Source: Montifringilla adamsi (taxonomy: Eukaryota; Chordata; Aves; Passeriformes; Passeridae). Taken from it: DNA of 64,000 nt. The stretch spans positions 1,590,815 to 1,654,814 of the forward strand of contig JAGGNK010007448.1 in the NCBI GenBank assembly GCA_017590115.1, read 5' to 3'. The translations under genes and the position numbers were made by a program. Position 1 is the first letter of the stretch. Every line of letters begins with the position of its first letter. Under the pieces are notes generated by a model that did not search any database, was not told the DNA's origin, and was given only the letters and a program-made list of their open reading frames with translations. Below, piece after piece: positions 55,205 to 64,000 of the stretch.

Positions 55205-56794
55205 AAGCCAAAGCACTGTCTGGATTAAGGAGCAGCTGGTACACAACTTCTACAAGTGGTGATTCAGGATGAGCCCTTCAGAAGATCTCCCTTGTGTAAG
55301 TAGGGGAGAACACACAAACACAAGGAACAACTGATTGTGAAGTTTTGTAAAATTCAGGAATTATAAATATTGTTGGAAATAGGAAGAACTTTTAACAATG
55401 GTGCTGGTGTTGACATCTCAGAGTCGATGGAGGAGGCAAGGTCTTCCCCCAAGCCCAGCACATCAGAGGCATCACGAGAGGGCAGCAGAGACAGGAGCTG
55501 AGCAGGACACACAGGCAGTGGCCTGCAGTGCTCCAGACACCAAATCTGAAAGGGCCACGGCGCAGGTACAAAGCATTGCTGAGGATGCTGCAGAGGAAAC
55601 CAGAATCTGTCAAAATAAACGAGTGTACTGGGGAATAACTCAGCAGAATATACACAGGTCCCTTAAATAGAACAACCCCCAACTCTGGGTTCTAAAGGTG
55701 GGAGGTTTTATTGTTTAGACACTGTGAGATAATGAGCTGAGGTAAAGCACAGGCTGCCTTCACCAGCTGTCAGACACTGAGAGCTGAAAAAAACCTCCAA
55801 AAATCCATTTTAGACCTGGTAACTTGGATGAGCTCGAGAAAAACTGCACATTTACAGTCAGTCTAATGCATGAAGTCTGGTGGTTCCTGTCGTGGCCAGC
55901 CCCTCCTCCTGGCTGTTACATCCCTGTTTGCCCCAACACTTGCTTTTGGCAGGGTGCAGCAGGGCCAGGACAGCTCAGGTGAGGGCAGGAGTGAAGGGCA
56001 GTGCTGGGAGCTCACGTCCCTCTGCACAGCTCCGTGCTGTACCTTCTCCCAGGCCTGTGCATCACCGAGGCCATTCAGAGCTGTGTCCCAGCTCCAGCTG
56101 AGTGCACAGGGGCTGAGGCAGCCCCAGGATGGCTTTGGGAGCCATGGGATGCCCTGGAAGGATAAGGCATCTGTGCTACACCCCGGATGGCAAAGCCCAG
56201 TATCCAAACAGGCTCTGTGGCAGGGACATGCCAGGACTCATTTCCAGCCCTGCTCACGGCTTGTGGCTCCTGTGCCTTCTCTGTAGCCCCTTATACCCCA
56301 CTGGCCTCCATTCCCACATTGGCTCAAAACTTGTCTCCCTTCTTCCTCTCCAGAGCTCCCAGTTCCCTCTTCTGTGCTCCAGAATCCAATATTTCCAATC
56401 CATGCCACAGCCCCTTCTTTTCTCACACAACCCCTCCCCTCCAACCTCTTTCTGCACCCAAGTCTCTTTAGGCCATCTCAGACCCCCCATCCTGCTGCCC
56501 CAGAGCCCCCCAGTCCTGCCTCTGGGCACAGAGACCTTGGTCCAGCACACATCCCTGCTGGTAAAATCCCTTGGCCTTTAAGCAAACAGCATCCAGATGT
56601 GTGCTGGGAGCAGCCCTGGGACATTCCCACCTGGAACCACCCCTGGGGAGGGTGAGGGCAGCAATATGCCAAAGACAGGCCAGGGACCATTCTGGGAGAT
56701 TGCCATTACATGTGATCACATTTGTGCACAGCAGTGTCCCCAGGAGTGGCTTAATTTAGTAATAAAGATGTATCCTGCACTGGATATCCTAATA

Positions 56795-57005
56795 TATGCT
56801 CAGATTGGATATCAGGAAAATTTTGTTTTTCTCTGAAATGATGATGAGGGATTCAAACAGGTTGCCTAGAGCTGATGTCATCATCCTTGTTCAAAAAATT
56901 TGTAGGTGTGGCACTTGGGGACATAGTTTAGTGGTGAACACAGTGGTGCTGGGTTAATGGTTGATCTTGGAGGGATTTTCCACCCTTAATGATTGTCTGA
57001 GTCTA
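56795..57005 (+). repeat. CR1 LINE 3' segment
   Basis: TTGGATATCAGGAAAATTTT is followed by GTGGCACTTGGGGACATAGT, TTAGTGGTGAACACAGTGGT, GCTGGGTTAATGGTTGATCT and a decayed TTCCACCCTTAATGATTGTC tail. The order fits CR1; the tail is diverged. Confidence 0.88.
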
Positions 57006-58279
57006 CGCAGCACCCCAGAGATGCTCCTAAAGGGGCACCTTGCTCCATATTTCCCTAATCCTACAACATGAACCCTTGACTGCCCCCATACCCATCCAGA
57101 CTGAACCTGGAGCTGCTCAGTAGTTTCTCCCAGGGAGATGTGAGAAGATTTTTCACACCCTCATTAGCAGAGAAAGCTCTGAGGCAGCTTCTTGACGCTC
57201 CATCAAACGCCAGCCCCTTCCCCTCCTGCCACACAAGGGCACCAGAGCTGCACCAGAGCTGCTGTGGGGGCATGCCGTGGGAATTGTAAACACAGCTGCT
57301 TTCTCCAGGGTGTGTTTCACCCCCTGGCTCACTCTCAGCTCGACTGGTGATGTCTCAGGAGCATCATGAAGAACATATTAAAGTGGTTTTTCGTTGCTTT
57401 GCCTCACCTAGATATTACATGCTGCTGTACTCCATTGCACAGCTGGCTGTCTGAGAATGGGGAGGCTGAAAATGCTGCTGTAAATAAGACTTAGAAAGGA
57501 GACAACAGCCAGGGGAAATGATAAGAATGCAATAAATCAATGAACAACGCAGTGAAGACATTGCAGGGTGTGTGCCTCTCTTTGCCTCGTAGCAACAAAG
57601 AGCCACTTGATGGACTTAAAAGCCATGATATTGAAAACTGGTTTGTGTACACTTCTATAGCAAAAAGGGAGTTAAAATTCTTTATGGAAGATAGAAAGTT
57701 TGGTTGTTATGACCACAAGATTACCTGAACACTCAGGGTTTCTGCTTCCTGGAGAAAAACAATGTTCTTCAATGTCATTTGCTCTCAAATAGTATCTTCA
57801 AAAAGTCCGTCTGCTCTACACTCAGAGGGTGTGTACCTCCATCCAGCTGGTTGCTGGCCTAATATTTTGGCTCTGTTTTCACCTGGTGTACTGGAAACCT
57901 CTGAGCATACCTTTTCCCTGGTAACTGGAATTTCTTTCCTTCCCTTTCTCCTGCTTGGGAGAGTTTCCCTCTGCCTCTGCTCTCTTTGGTTTATTCTTGG
58001 CCACGTGTCTGGACACCTCCAGGGATGGGCCCATCTCCAATCTCTGGCAGCAGCACAGGAAAAGGATGGAACACCATAATTTGATGAGAGGCTGCTGGGC
58101 ATCCTCAGGGGCCACCACCAGCATGTGCCAGTGGCAGCCAACAATACCAAGTGCCACCTTTGGGAGGGTGCTGGGGGTGGTGGGTGGGTGAGGAGGGTCC
58201 CTTGGTGATGGAACCCTTGTGGATGTGGTGGTCACCTGGGTTGGGTGGCAGGGACTGGGCAGCAAGGGGAACTCAGAGA

Positions 58280-59210
58280 CATGGCAGGGACCTGAGGTAT
58301 AAGGGGGAATAGGGAGACATGGCAGGGCTGAAAAATACAGGAGATAACCTGGGAATGTGGCAGGGCCATGGAGGGGGACAGGGGACACAGCACAGCCTGT
58401 GGGCAGGGGGGGTCACCTGGGAACATGGAGGCACACGGGCCACAGTTCAGCCCTGAGGCATGTGGGACACAGAGGGACACCGACAAACATGGGGACACAG
58501 AGTGACAATGAGGCACATAGGGACATGGAGGGACCCTGACAAAGATGGGGACACAGAGGGGCTGTGAGCGCACGGGGACATGGTTCAGCCCCAAGGCATA
58601 TGAGGGCGCAGCTCCTTAGGCAGCCCTGAGGCACACAGGGACATGGAATCATCGAGGCTGGAAAAGGCCCTCATGATCATCCCGCCCAACTGTGCACCCA
58701 GCAGTACCAATGTACCCCTGGGCCACAAAACCACCTCACCCGGATCACATGGAGGCACCCTGAGGGGGACATGGCTCAGCCGGGAGGCACAGGGGACACA
58801 GCGTGGCTGTGAGGCACACGGAGGCACACGGGGGAACATGAGGAGGACTGGAGCCATGAGGCACATGAGGGCACAGCCATCCCACAGGGTGCACGAGGGA
58901 CTGCGATGCACAGAGGCCATGGATGTACAGTCCTGGTGCTCGGGGGACCTGAAGGGACTCTGATGGACAGGAGACATGGGTGCCCAACCCTGGAGCACAG
59001 GGGACATGGGTGCCCAACCGTGGAGCACAGGGGCCATGGGTGCTCAGCCCTCAGCACAGGGCACATGTGCAGCAGTGCTGCTAATTGACAGTCCTGGCAT
59101 CCAGGGGACATGAAAGGACTCTGATGCACAGGGGAGATGAAAGGACTCTAATGCACACGGCATACACGGGTGCCCAGCGCTGGAGCACAGGGGATATGGG
59201 AGGACTCCAA
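58280..59210. repeat. Degenerate minisatellite upstream of a CpG island
   Basis: Imperfect units revolve around GGGACAC, GGGACATGG or GGCACACGG. Near 58980-59040 a clearer ~30-bp unit (GAGCACAGGGGACATGGGTG, then CCCAACC) repeats. It is interrupted by a CR1 fragment at 58645-58737. Repeated Cys/Pro/His frames on both strands come from the repeat. Confidence 0.75.
58645..58737 (-). repeat. CR1 LINE fragment, inverted
   Basis: On + it reads GGAATCATCGAGGCTGGAAA, AGGCCCTCATGATCATCCCG, then AACTGTGCACCCAGCAGTAC. This is a CR1 3' end in reverse, inserted in the minisatellite. Confidence 0.82.
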
Positions 59211-59214
59211 GGCC

Positions 59215-59890
59215 CAAGGCACCCGCGGGTGCCCGACCGGCCCTGCCGCGCTCCCGCCCCGCTGTCCCGTTGCCGTAGCGACGCCTCCCGGCGGCCCCGG
59301 CCCGGCGCGGCCGCTTTAAGAGCGCGGCGCCCGCGGCCGCCCCCNNNNNNNNNNNNNNNGGGACGGAGCGGGGGCGGCGCGGCCGCTGCGGTCCTGCCGC
59401 GGTCGGGGCGCGGGGCCGCCCCTGGGGCGCCGCTTGCTGAAGCCCCGCGGAGCTCCCGGTGTGCCGAGGGTACCGCGGACCCGCTGCGGGGCTCGGTGGG
59501 TGCCGGGGCTGTGTCCCCGCTGGGCCGGGAGGGACCGGGCCGGGGTCCCCGGGGTGCCCCGGGCTGTGGGCGGCCGCGCCGGGCTCGGTCCCCGCGGAGC
59601 CCCGAAGCTGTGGGGGCGCTGCCCGGGACCGCGCGGGGCTCAGGCAGGGATGTGCTCGGGAGCCCCGCGAAGAAAAGCCAGTGCCGGGGCTTTGTTCGGC
59701 CTCTCCGCCCCGCCGGGAGCGGCCCCGCGCCCGCCCGGGGGTTCCCGGCGGGGTGCGGGTCCCCCCGCCCCGCTCCGGCCCTTCCCGCCGGTGCCTTTTG
59801 GGTTCCGCAGCCGGACCCGTGCCCGGGCCGGTTCCGCTGCCCCGCCGGCGGCTGCTGGGGCTGTGCGAGGTGGGAGTGAAACCTCGGTGC
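59215..59890 (+). promoter_or_regulatory. Strong CpG island with assembly gap, candidate promoter / first exon
   Basis: Very high G+C and CpG across about 670 bp, with a 15-N gap at 59345-59359. It holds many CCGCGG and GCGGCCGC strings and the element CGCTTTAAGAGCG just before the gap. It looks like the promoter and 5' exon of a broadly expressed gene, possibly transcribed on + and leaving the window. No coding start can be assigned, and I cannot name the gene. Open frames crossing it include the Ns and are unreliable. Confidence 0.6.
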
Positions 59891-60917
59891 GGTGCGGTCG
59901 GGTTTGTTCCGCTCGGGTCCCGGGATCTGCTTCTTCCTTGCAACTTTCAGAGTTGGGCACTCATGCTGCCTCATGGCTCGTTTGCCTGGGGCTTTTCCCC
60001 CTGTGAAAAAAAGAGCTTTCCATTTTTCTTTTCCTCAAGCGGACCTATATATGAAAACTTTGCTTTTAAAGTTTTATTGTAGCCTTTTTGGTTTATGCTA
60101 CTGCTTGTTTGTTGGTGTGTTTCCCCATCCATTTTTTTTTTTGTGTTGGATGCACTGTTCCTTTGGCTTCTCTGCCTTGCAAATACTCTTTAATGGAGAG
60201 GTAAGATGGGGAAAAGATAAAATATGAGAATCTGGAACTGTTTTGTGTCAGCTTCTCTAATTGAAGTGTTGTAAGCCAAAGGGAAAAAAAAAGGAAAAAG
60301 TGATCAAGTGGAGCTCAGGGCACTTCGCTTTGTTGGAGGCAGAGAGGAAAAACTTATGAGGGAATGACTGAGATTTTGTTTCACTTTATTTCTCTTCTTT
60401 TGAGGCTGAAAGATAAACAAGCATTTTGAAATGCTTTGGTTTAAAATGCCAAGCTCTTCATTTTCTCTTCAGCTGACTCCATTAAAAAAAAAATCTTAAA
60501 AAAAAAAAAAAAAAAGTAGAAGTAGCTCTGCAGTTGCAGAGCCAGCAGCAGTGGTGTGTGTGGGCAGAGAGGCCTTACTGCTCTTCCATCAGCCGTTCCT
60601 GCCTTGTCTCTGTGGACTATAAAATTAGAAAGGCTCCGATGTCCATTCAGTCTGATGTCTGGGTAATGTGGGCTGTGGAAATCAAGAGGAGCTCTCTGTG
60701 AATTAACTGCTGTGCTGCTCGTGGCTTGCTCAGCCTGTGGGTTCTGGTCTCTGGAGTATAATTAGGAAAGTAATTGTATTTTAAGAAGCCTTAAATCTAT
60801 TATCCAGGTGTGTGCTTGTCCCCTGGGCAGGTATCAGGTGGTGTGAGCTTTCTTTTGCTGTGAGCAAATGATCTCTATCCTTCTGCTGGTCACAGGCTGC
60901 AGTCTGACATTTGCAGC

Positions 60918-61330
60918 ATCTTAGAACCACTGAGTTTGAGTTGGAAAGGATCTTTGAAGCTCTCTTAGTCCAGCCTTCCTGCAGTGAGTAGGAATAGAGT
61001 CAACAGTCCCAGGTTGCTCTAAGTCATGTCCAACCTGGCCTTGAACAATTCCAGGGGTGGGGCAGCCACAGCTTTTCTGTGCCAGGGCTTCCCCACCCTC
61101 ATTTCAAAAAACCTGCTTTCTCACATCTAATGTACATTAGAAGCTTTACCCCTTATCCCACTTAACTTAAAAATTTTAAAACTTCCAAAAGTGAGACCTG
61201 AGGCTCCCTGTGCTTTTCCTCCCCTGGAAATGGCCCAGGTCATCTCCTCCTTCCCCAGAGCTGTCTCCTTGCCTGTCCTAGGAGTTTTTGCCTTTCCAAT
61301 TCCAGTCAGTGTCCAGGAAGGCTTTTATTT
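60918..61330 (-). repeat. CR1 LINE 3' segment, inverted, diverged
   Basis: On + the order is TTAGAACCACTGAGTTTGAG, TGGAAAGGATCTTTGAAGCT, CCAACCTGGCCTTGAACAAT, GGGGCAGCCACAGCTTTTCT and AAAACCTGCTTTCTCACATC. This is a reverse CR1 3' end. It is more diverged than other copies, and its distal limit is approximate. Confidence 0.85.
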
Positions 61331-61818
61331 GTTGCATCTTTCCTGAATTTGCTTTATGTGCACACTGAGAAGCCCGGCCATGGAGAGCACAGGTCTGTGG
61401 TGAGGGATGGAGAGCCAAGAACAACTCCAACTGGCTGTAATTGAAAACTGTCAGCTTTGCAGCGAAGGAGGATGTTCAAAGCATGTGGCTTGGGTAGCTC
61501 CTCAGATAACACTGAGTGGAGAATTGGATCTAGAGTTCTAAAGAAAGTCTGAATGTCCAAATCCTGGGGAGTTCTGTTGGGGAGCTCAAAGGTGAGACAG
61601 TGGGCTCTGGATGGATTTCCTTCAGAGGTGCTGCTTGGTGCTGTCCTTCTGCACCATCTGCTGTGATTGCTGTTCTGGAGATGTCCTAAAGTGACTTAGA
61701 ATATCCAAGTCATGGTGTCTTGGAGAAGGCTGCTTGTTCCAGGTTTCTTGCCCTTCCTTCCCTTCAAGGTGGCTGTTTCCTGGGAGGTTGGGTGCAGTGG
61801 GGGTCTATGCCCTGGAGG

Positions 61819-61862
61819 GACCAGCAGAAGGTTTTTGGGTGACCAGCAGAAGGTTTTTGGGT
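61819..61862 (+). repeat. Perfect 2 x 22-bp tandem repeat
   Basis: Two identical adjacent units of GACCAGCAGAAGGTTTTTGG plus GT. It is a recent local duplication with no evident function. Confidence 0.9.
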
Positions 61863-64000
61863 GACAGAAGAGCAGTGTGCCTGCCCAGGTGTCAGGTGCG
61901 TTGGGAAACTCTTGGCTGGGCTGAGGCAGCATGGGGCAGGTGGGGGCATGGGGGAGAAGCCAGGAGGAGATTGGAATTTGGGAGAGGCAGTTCTAACAGG
62001 AAGCAAATGCTCACCATAGCAGTAAACAGCACAGAATAGCTGCTTCTGCCCAGTGTGGGTGAACTTCAGGCAGTTCCTCGATGAGCTTGTGGGTGAAATT
62101 CCCTGTTTCATTCCCCAGCGTGCTGCCATCCTCCTGCTGGGCTGTTGTATTTGCTGGTGTTTGCCAGACATTGCCTAAACTGCTCTTAAACTGCAGCTGT
62201 TTTTGCAGGTTCCCAGTTACTGCACAGTTGTTCTTACTGTGTTTATTTTAGTGGTTATAAACTGATTTTTAAAAAGGATTTGGAACTTGAGCTGGAAAGT
62301 CTCCTTTTTCTTCTTCTTTAATGATTTGGTTGAGGAGCTGCACCAGAGGAGCCAGCAACTGAGCCCTTTAGTATTACTCCTTCCCTTTATACTTTGAATT
62401 TTCTGAGCCATGGTTTTCTAGGAATTTGAGGGCAGTTGTCCTGTACCTTGATTTTAGTAGTGAACATCAGGTTGGGGTTGGGATGAGGGGGGTGCCTACT
62501 CTTAATTTGGTAAAATTAGAAATTTGGCTGGAGAGTAAAAAGTTCGAAGGAGGCTTTTTTTATTCCCCTCATAACATTTTGTTTAGCCTAAATGTTTGCA
62601 GTGAGAGCTATGTGTTTCTTAGAGACACAGAAAGCATGAAGCTTTTTCAAGGCAGTTATTTCAAATTGCTGTGAGCTTCACAGTGTCATTTGGAGCTAGA
62701 AGGTGCCACCATTGACCAAAAAAGTTGCAGCCTGACTGATCCTGCATTGTCCAGGGCTAAGTCCCTCACGCTGATTTGCACAGCAGCTTCAATAACTATG
62801 GGCTGAGGTGTTCACCCTAATCGTTATATAAAGTAAATTCCTTACAGAAGTTACTTTATATATATAAAGTAGCTTTTGTAATGAGGGAGAACCCAGTGTG
62901 ATTAACTTTTCCCTCTGTTCTCATGATAATAAATATGTGTTGCCTGATCTTTGTTGCCTTCTGTTTGTTTCAGAACAGTTACTTCTGCAAGTTGCACTGA
63001 AAATAGGTGCTGGAAGTGGTGAATAATCACTTCACTTGGAATAATCCAGAGCTGAGAAGAGCCAAGGGCTCAGTCCTGTGGATCTCCTTTGTTAGACACA
63101 GGCTGGCTTTCCCCCCTGCCTCCTGTGTTCGTGCTGAACATTAAACACTGATTTCTATGCAAGAATTTTAAGGAAAGTCTTTCAAAGCACTTGAATGACC
63201 AGCGAGGGGCAGCTGGGAAAGGGTTGCCTGGGAGATGCTGCTGGGAGCAGCTGAGGCAGGGTGTGACAGCTTGGAAGGAAGTGAAGAAGGCAGGATGCTG
63301 CTCTGATCTTCCCTCCCTCCCTGCTGAGTGCGAGAGCGGTGGTCCTGCTTCTGGGAGCTCGAGGGATGCAAATGTGACCCAGTGTGTGAGCACAGGACTC
63401 ATTCTGCTTACCACAGTGCCCTGGAGAGCCAAACTGGGAGTGCAGCCTGGGAATCTAATGCTGTGCTTTGTCCTACACTCTGCAGTGCAGTTTCCTCAGG
63501 GTTTTCACTGGGCAGTAAAAGGTGTTGCCATCTGGACATGTTGTAGCACAGGAAGCCTGTAGGGCTCCTGCAGCATCTCCAGAAACTGGTAAAATTCTGT
63601 TACATCACTTTGAGCAATCTCAGGACAAAGCTGGCATTCCAGGGAGATTATTGCTTGTTCTTTACTCCTCTGCAGAGCTCACACTGTACTGGTTATTCCT
63701 GTCTTCTTGCATGCATGTCTTGGGTCCCTGCGAGAACTGTGAGGAAATGCTGAAATACACATCCAGAAATTCAGAGGATATTCTGGTTTACACATTGAGA
63801 TGATCACTGTTGCATGTTTAATGAATTGCTTTTCTGGATGCTGCTCAGCTTGCATCTCCGAGTTTGTCCATGCACTCTTTCAGTGCCTGCTTGTGATGAG
63901 TTTTGCTTGAAAATGTGAGTGTTTTCAGGCTGTGGACAATGCAAATAGGATGCTGCAATTAGGTGCTGGCAAACTGTCCTGTCTGCAGTTGTGTGGGAGG

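Larger units (their letters stand above)
53766..59214. other. Intergenic, repeat-containing, no recognised gene
   Basis: Holds duplicated block copy B (54261-54450), an A/C-rich low-complexity tract (55028-55204), CR1 segments (56795-57005, 58645-58737) and a degenerate minisatellite (58280-59210). Open frames here (for example 54897-55262, 55398-55670 and 55870-56286) are short and unrecognised. Confidence 0.55.
59891..64000. other. Non-coding region after the CpG island (probably intron of a gene leaving the window)
   Basis: GC content drops abruptly after the island. I find no recognised coding exon. Contents are homopolymer A tracts at about 60484-60516, a CR1 at 60918-61330, a perfect 2 x 22-bp tandem repeat at 61819-61862 and a TATATAAAGTA stretch near 62868. 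That it is intronic is inferred only from the CpG island upstream. Confidence 0.45.

Noticed and set aside
54897..55262. 121-codon Lys/Gln/Thr-rich frame
   Set aside because: Mostly encoded by an A/C low-complexity tract.
59044..59943. Long frames on both strands across 59.3 kb
   Set aside because: They run through the 15-N gap and GC-extreme DNA, so frame continuity there is meaningless.
1..64000. CRISPR arrays, prokaryotic operons, integrated viral genomes
   Set aside because: None seen. All tandem repeats are eukaryotic mini- or microsatellites, the dispersed repeats are CR1 LINE ends, and I saw no retroviral pol/env-like frame.
43900..64000. Other genes of the human 9q34.3 neighbourhood (for example NRARP, NELFB) next to TOR4A
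   Set aside because: I looked for the ankyrin-repeat frame of NRARP and for other neighbour-like coding exons and saw none, so I did not name the gene behind the 59-kb CpG island.

Overview
This window looks like vertebrate, almost certainly avian, nuclear DNA. The genes have introns with GT/AG junctions and polyadenylation signals. The interspersed repeats are CR1 LINE 3' ends, the typical bird retroposon. The gene set (TPRN, SSNA1, ANAPC2, TOR4A) matches a block on human 9q34.3, whose bird counterpart lies on a gene-dense microchromosome. One CR1 subtype (9301-9597 and 20117-20330) resembles families common in passerines, so a songbird is a reasonable but unproven guess.

Layout. Positions 1-15672 hold the 3' part of TPRN (taperin) on +, with its first exon cut by the window start and a 13.7 kb intron. 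SSNA1 follows on - (18060-20783). Its start codon lies only 40 bp from that of ANAPC2 on + (20824-30373), so the two share a compact divergent CpG promoter. About 11 kb without recognisable coding sequence follows, including a CpG island near 37.2 kb. TOR4A (torsin-4A) occupies 41801-43507 as one coding exon on +. Positions 47.1-53.8 kb hold what I consider the most interesting locus: a probable two-exon gene encoding a truncated TOR4A-like protein. It keeps the basic juxtamembrane region and membrane segment but has no AAA+ ATPase domain, and it sits behind a TATA box flanked by two consensus CArG (SRF) boxes. The rest is repeats and non-coding DNA, ending in a very GC-rich CpG island with a 15-N assembly gap (59.2-59.9 kb). 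That island is probably the promoter of a gene extending past the window.

Roles. ANAPC2 is the cullin subunit of the anaphase-promoting complex. SSNA1 is a coiled-coil microtubule, centrosome and basal-body protein. TPRN is a protein phosphatase 1 docking protein linked to hearing. TOR4A is a membrane-anchored torsin AAA+ ATPase. The window is a conserved synteny block rather than a pathway cluster, although SSNA1 and ANAPC2 probably share promoter control.

Exon boundaries were derived by hand from reading-frame continuity, splice dinucleotides and recalled family sequences. No alignment or database search was run.
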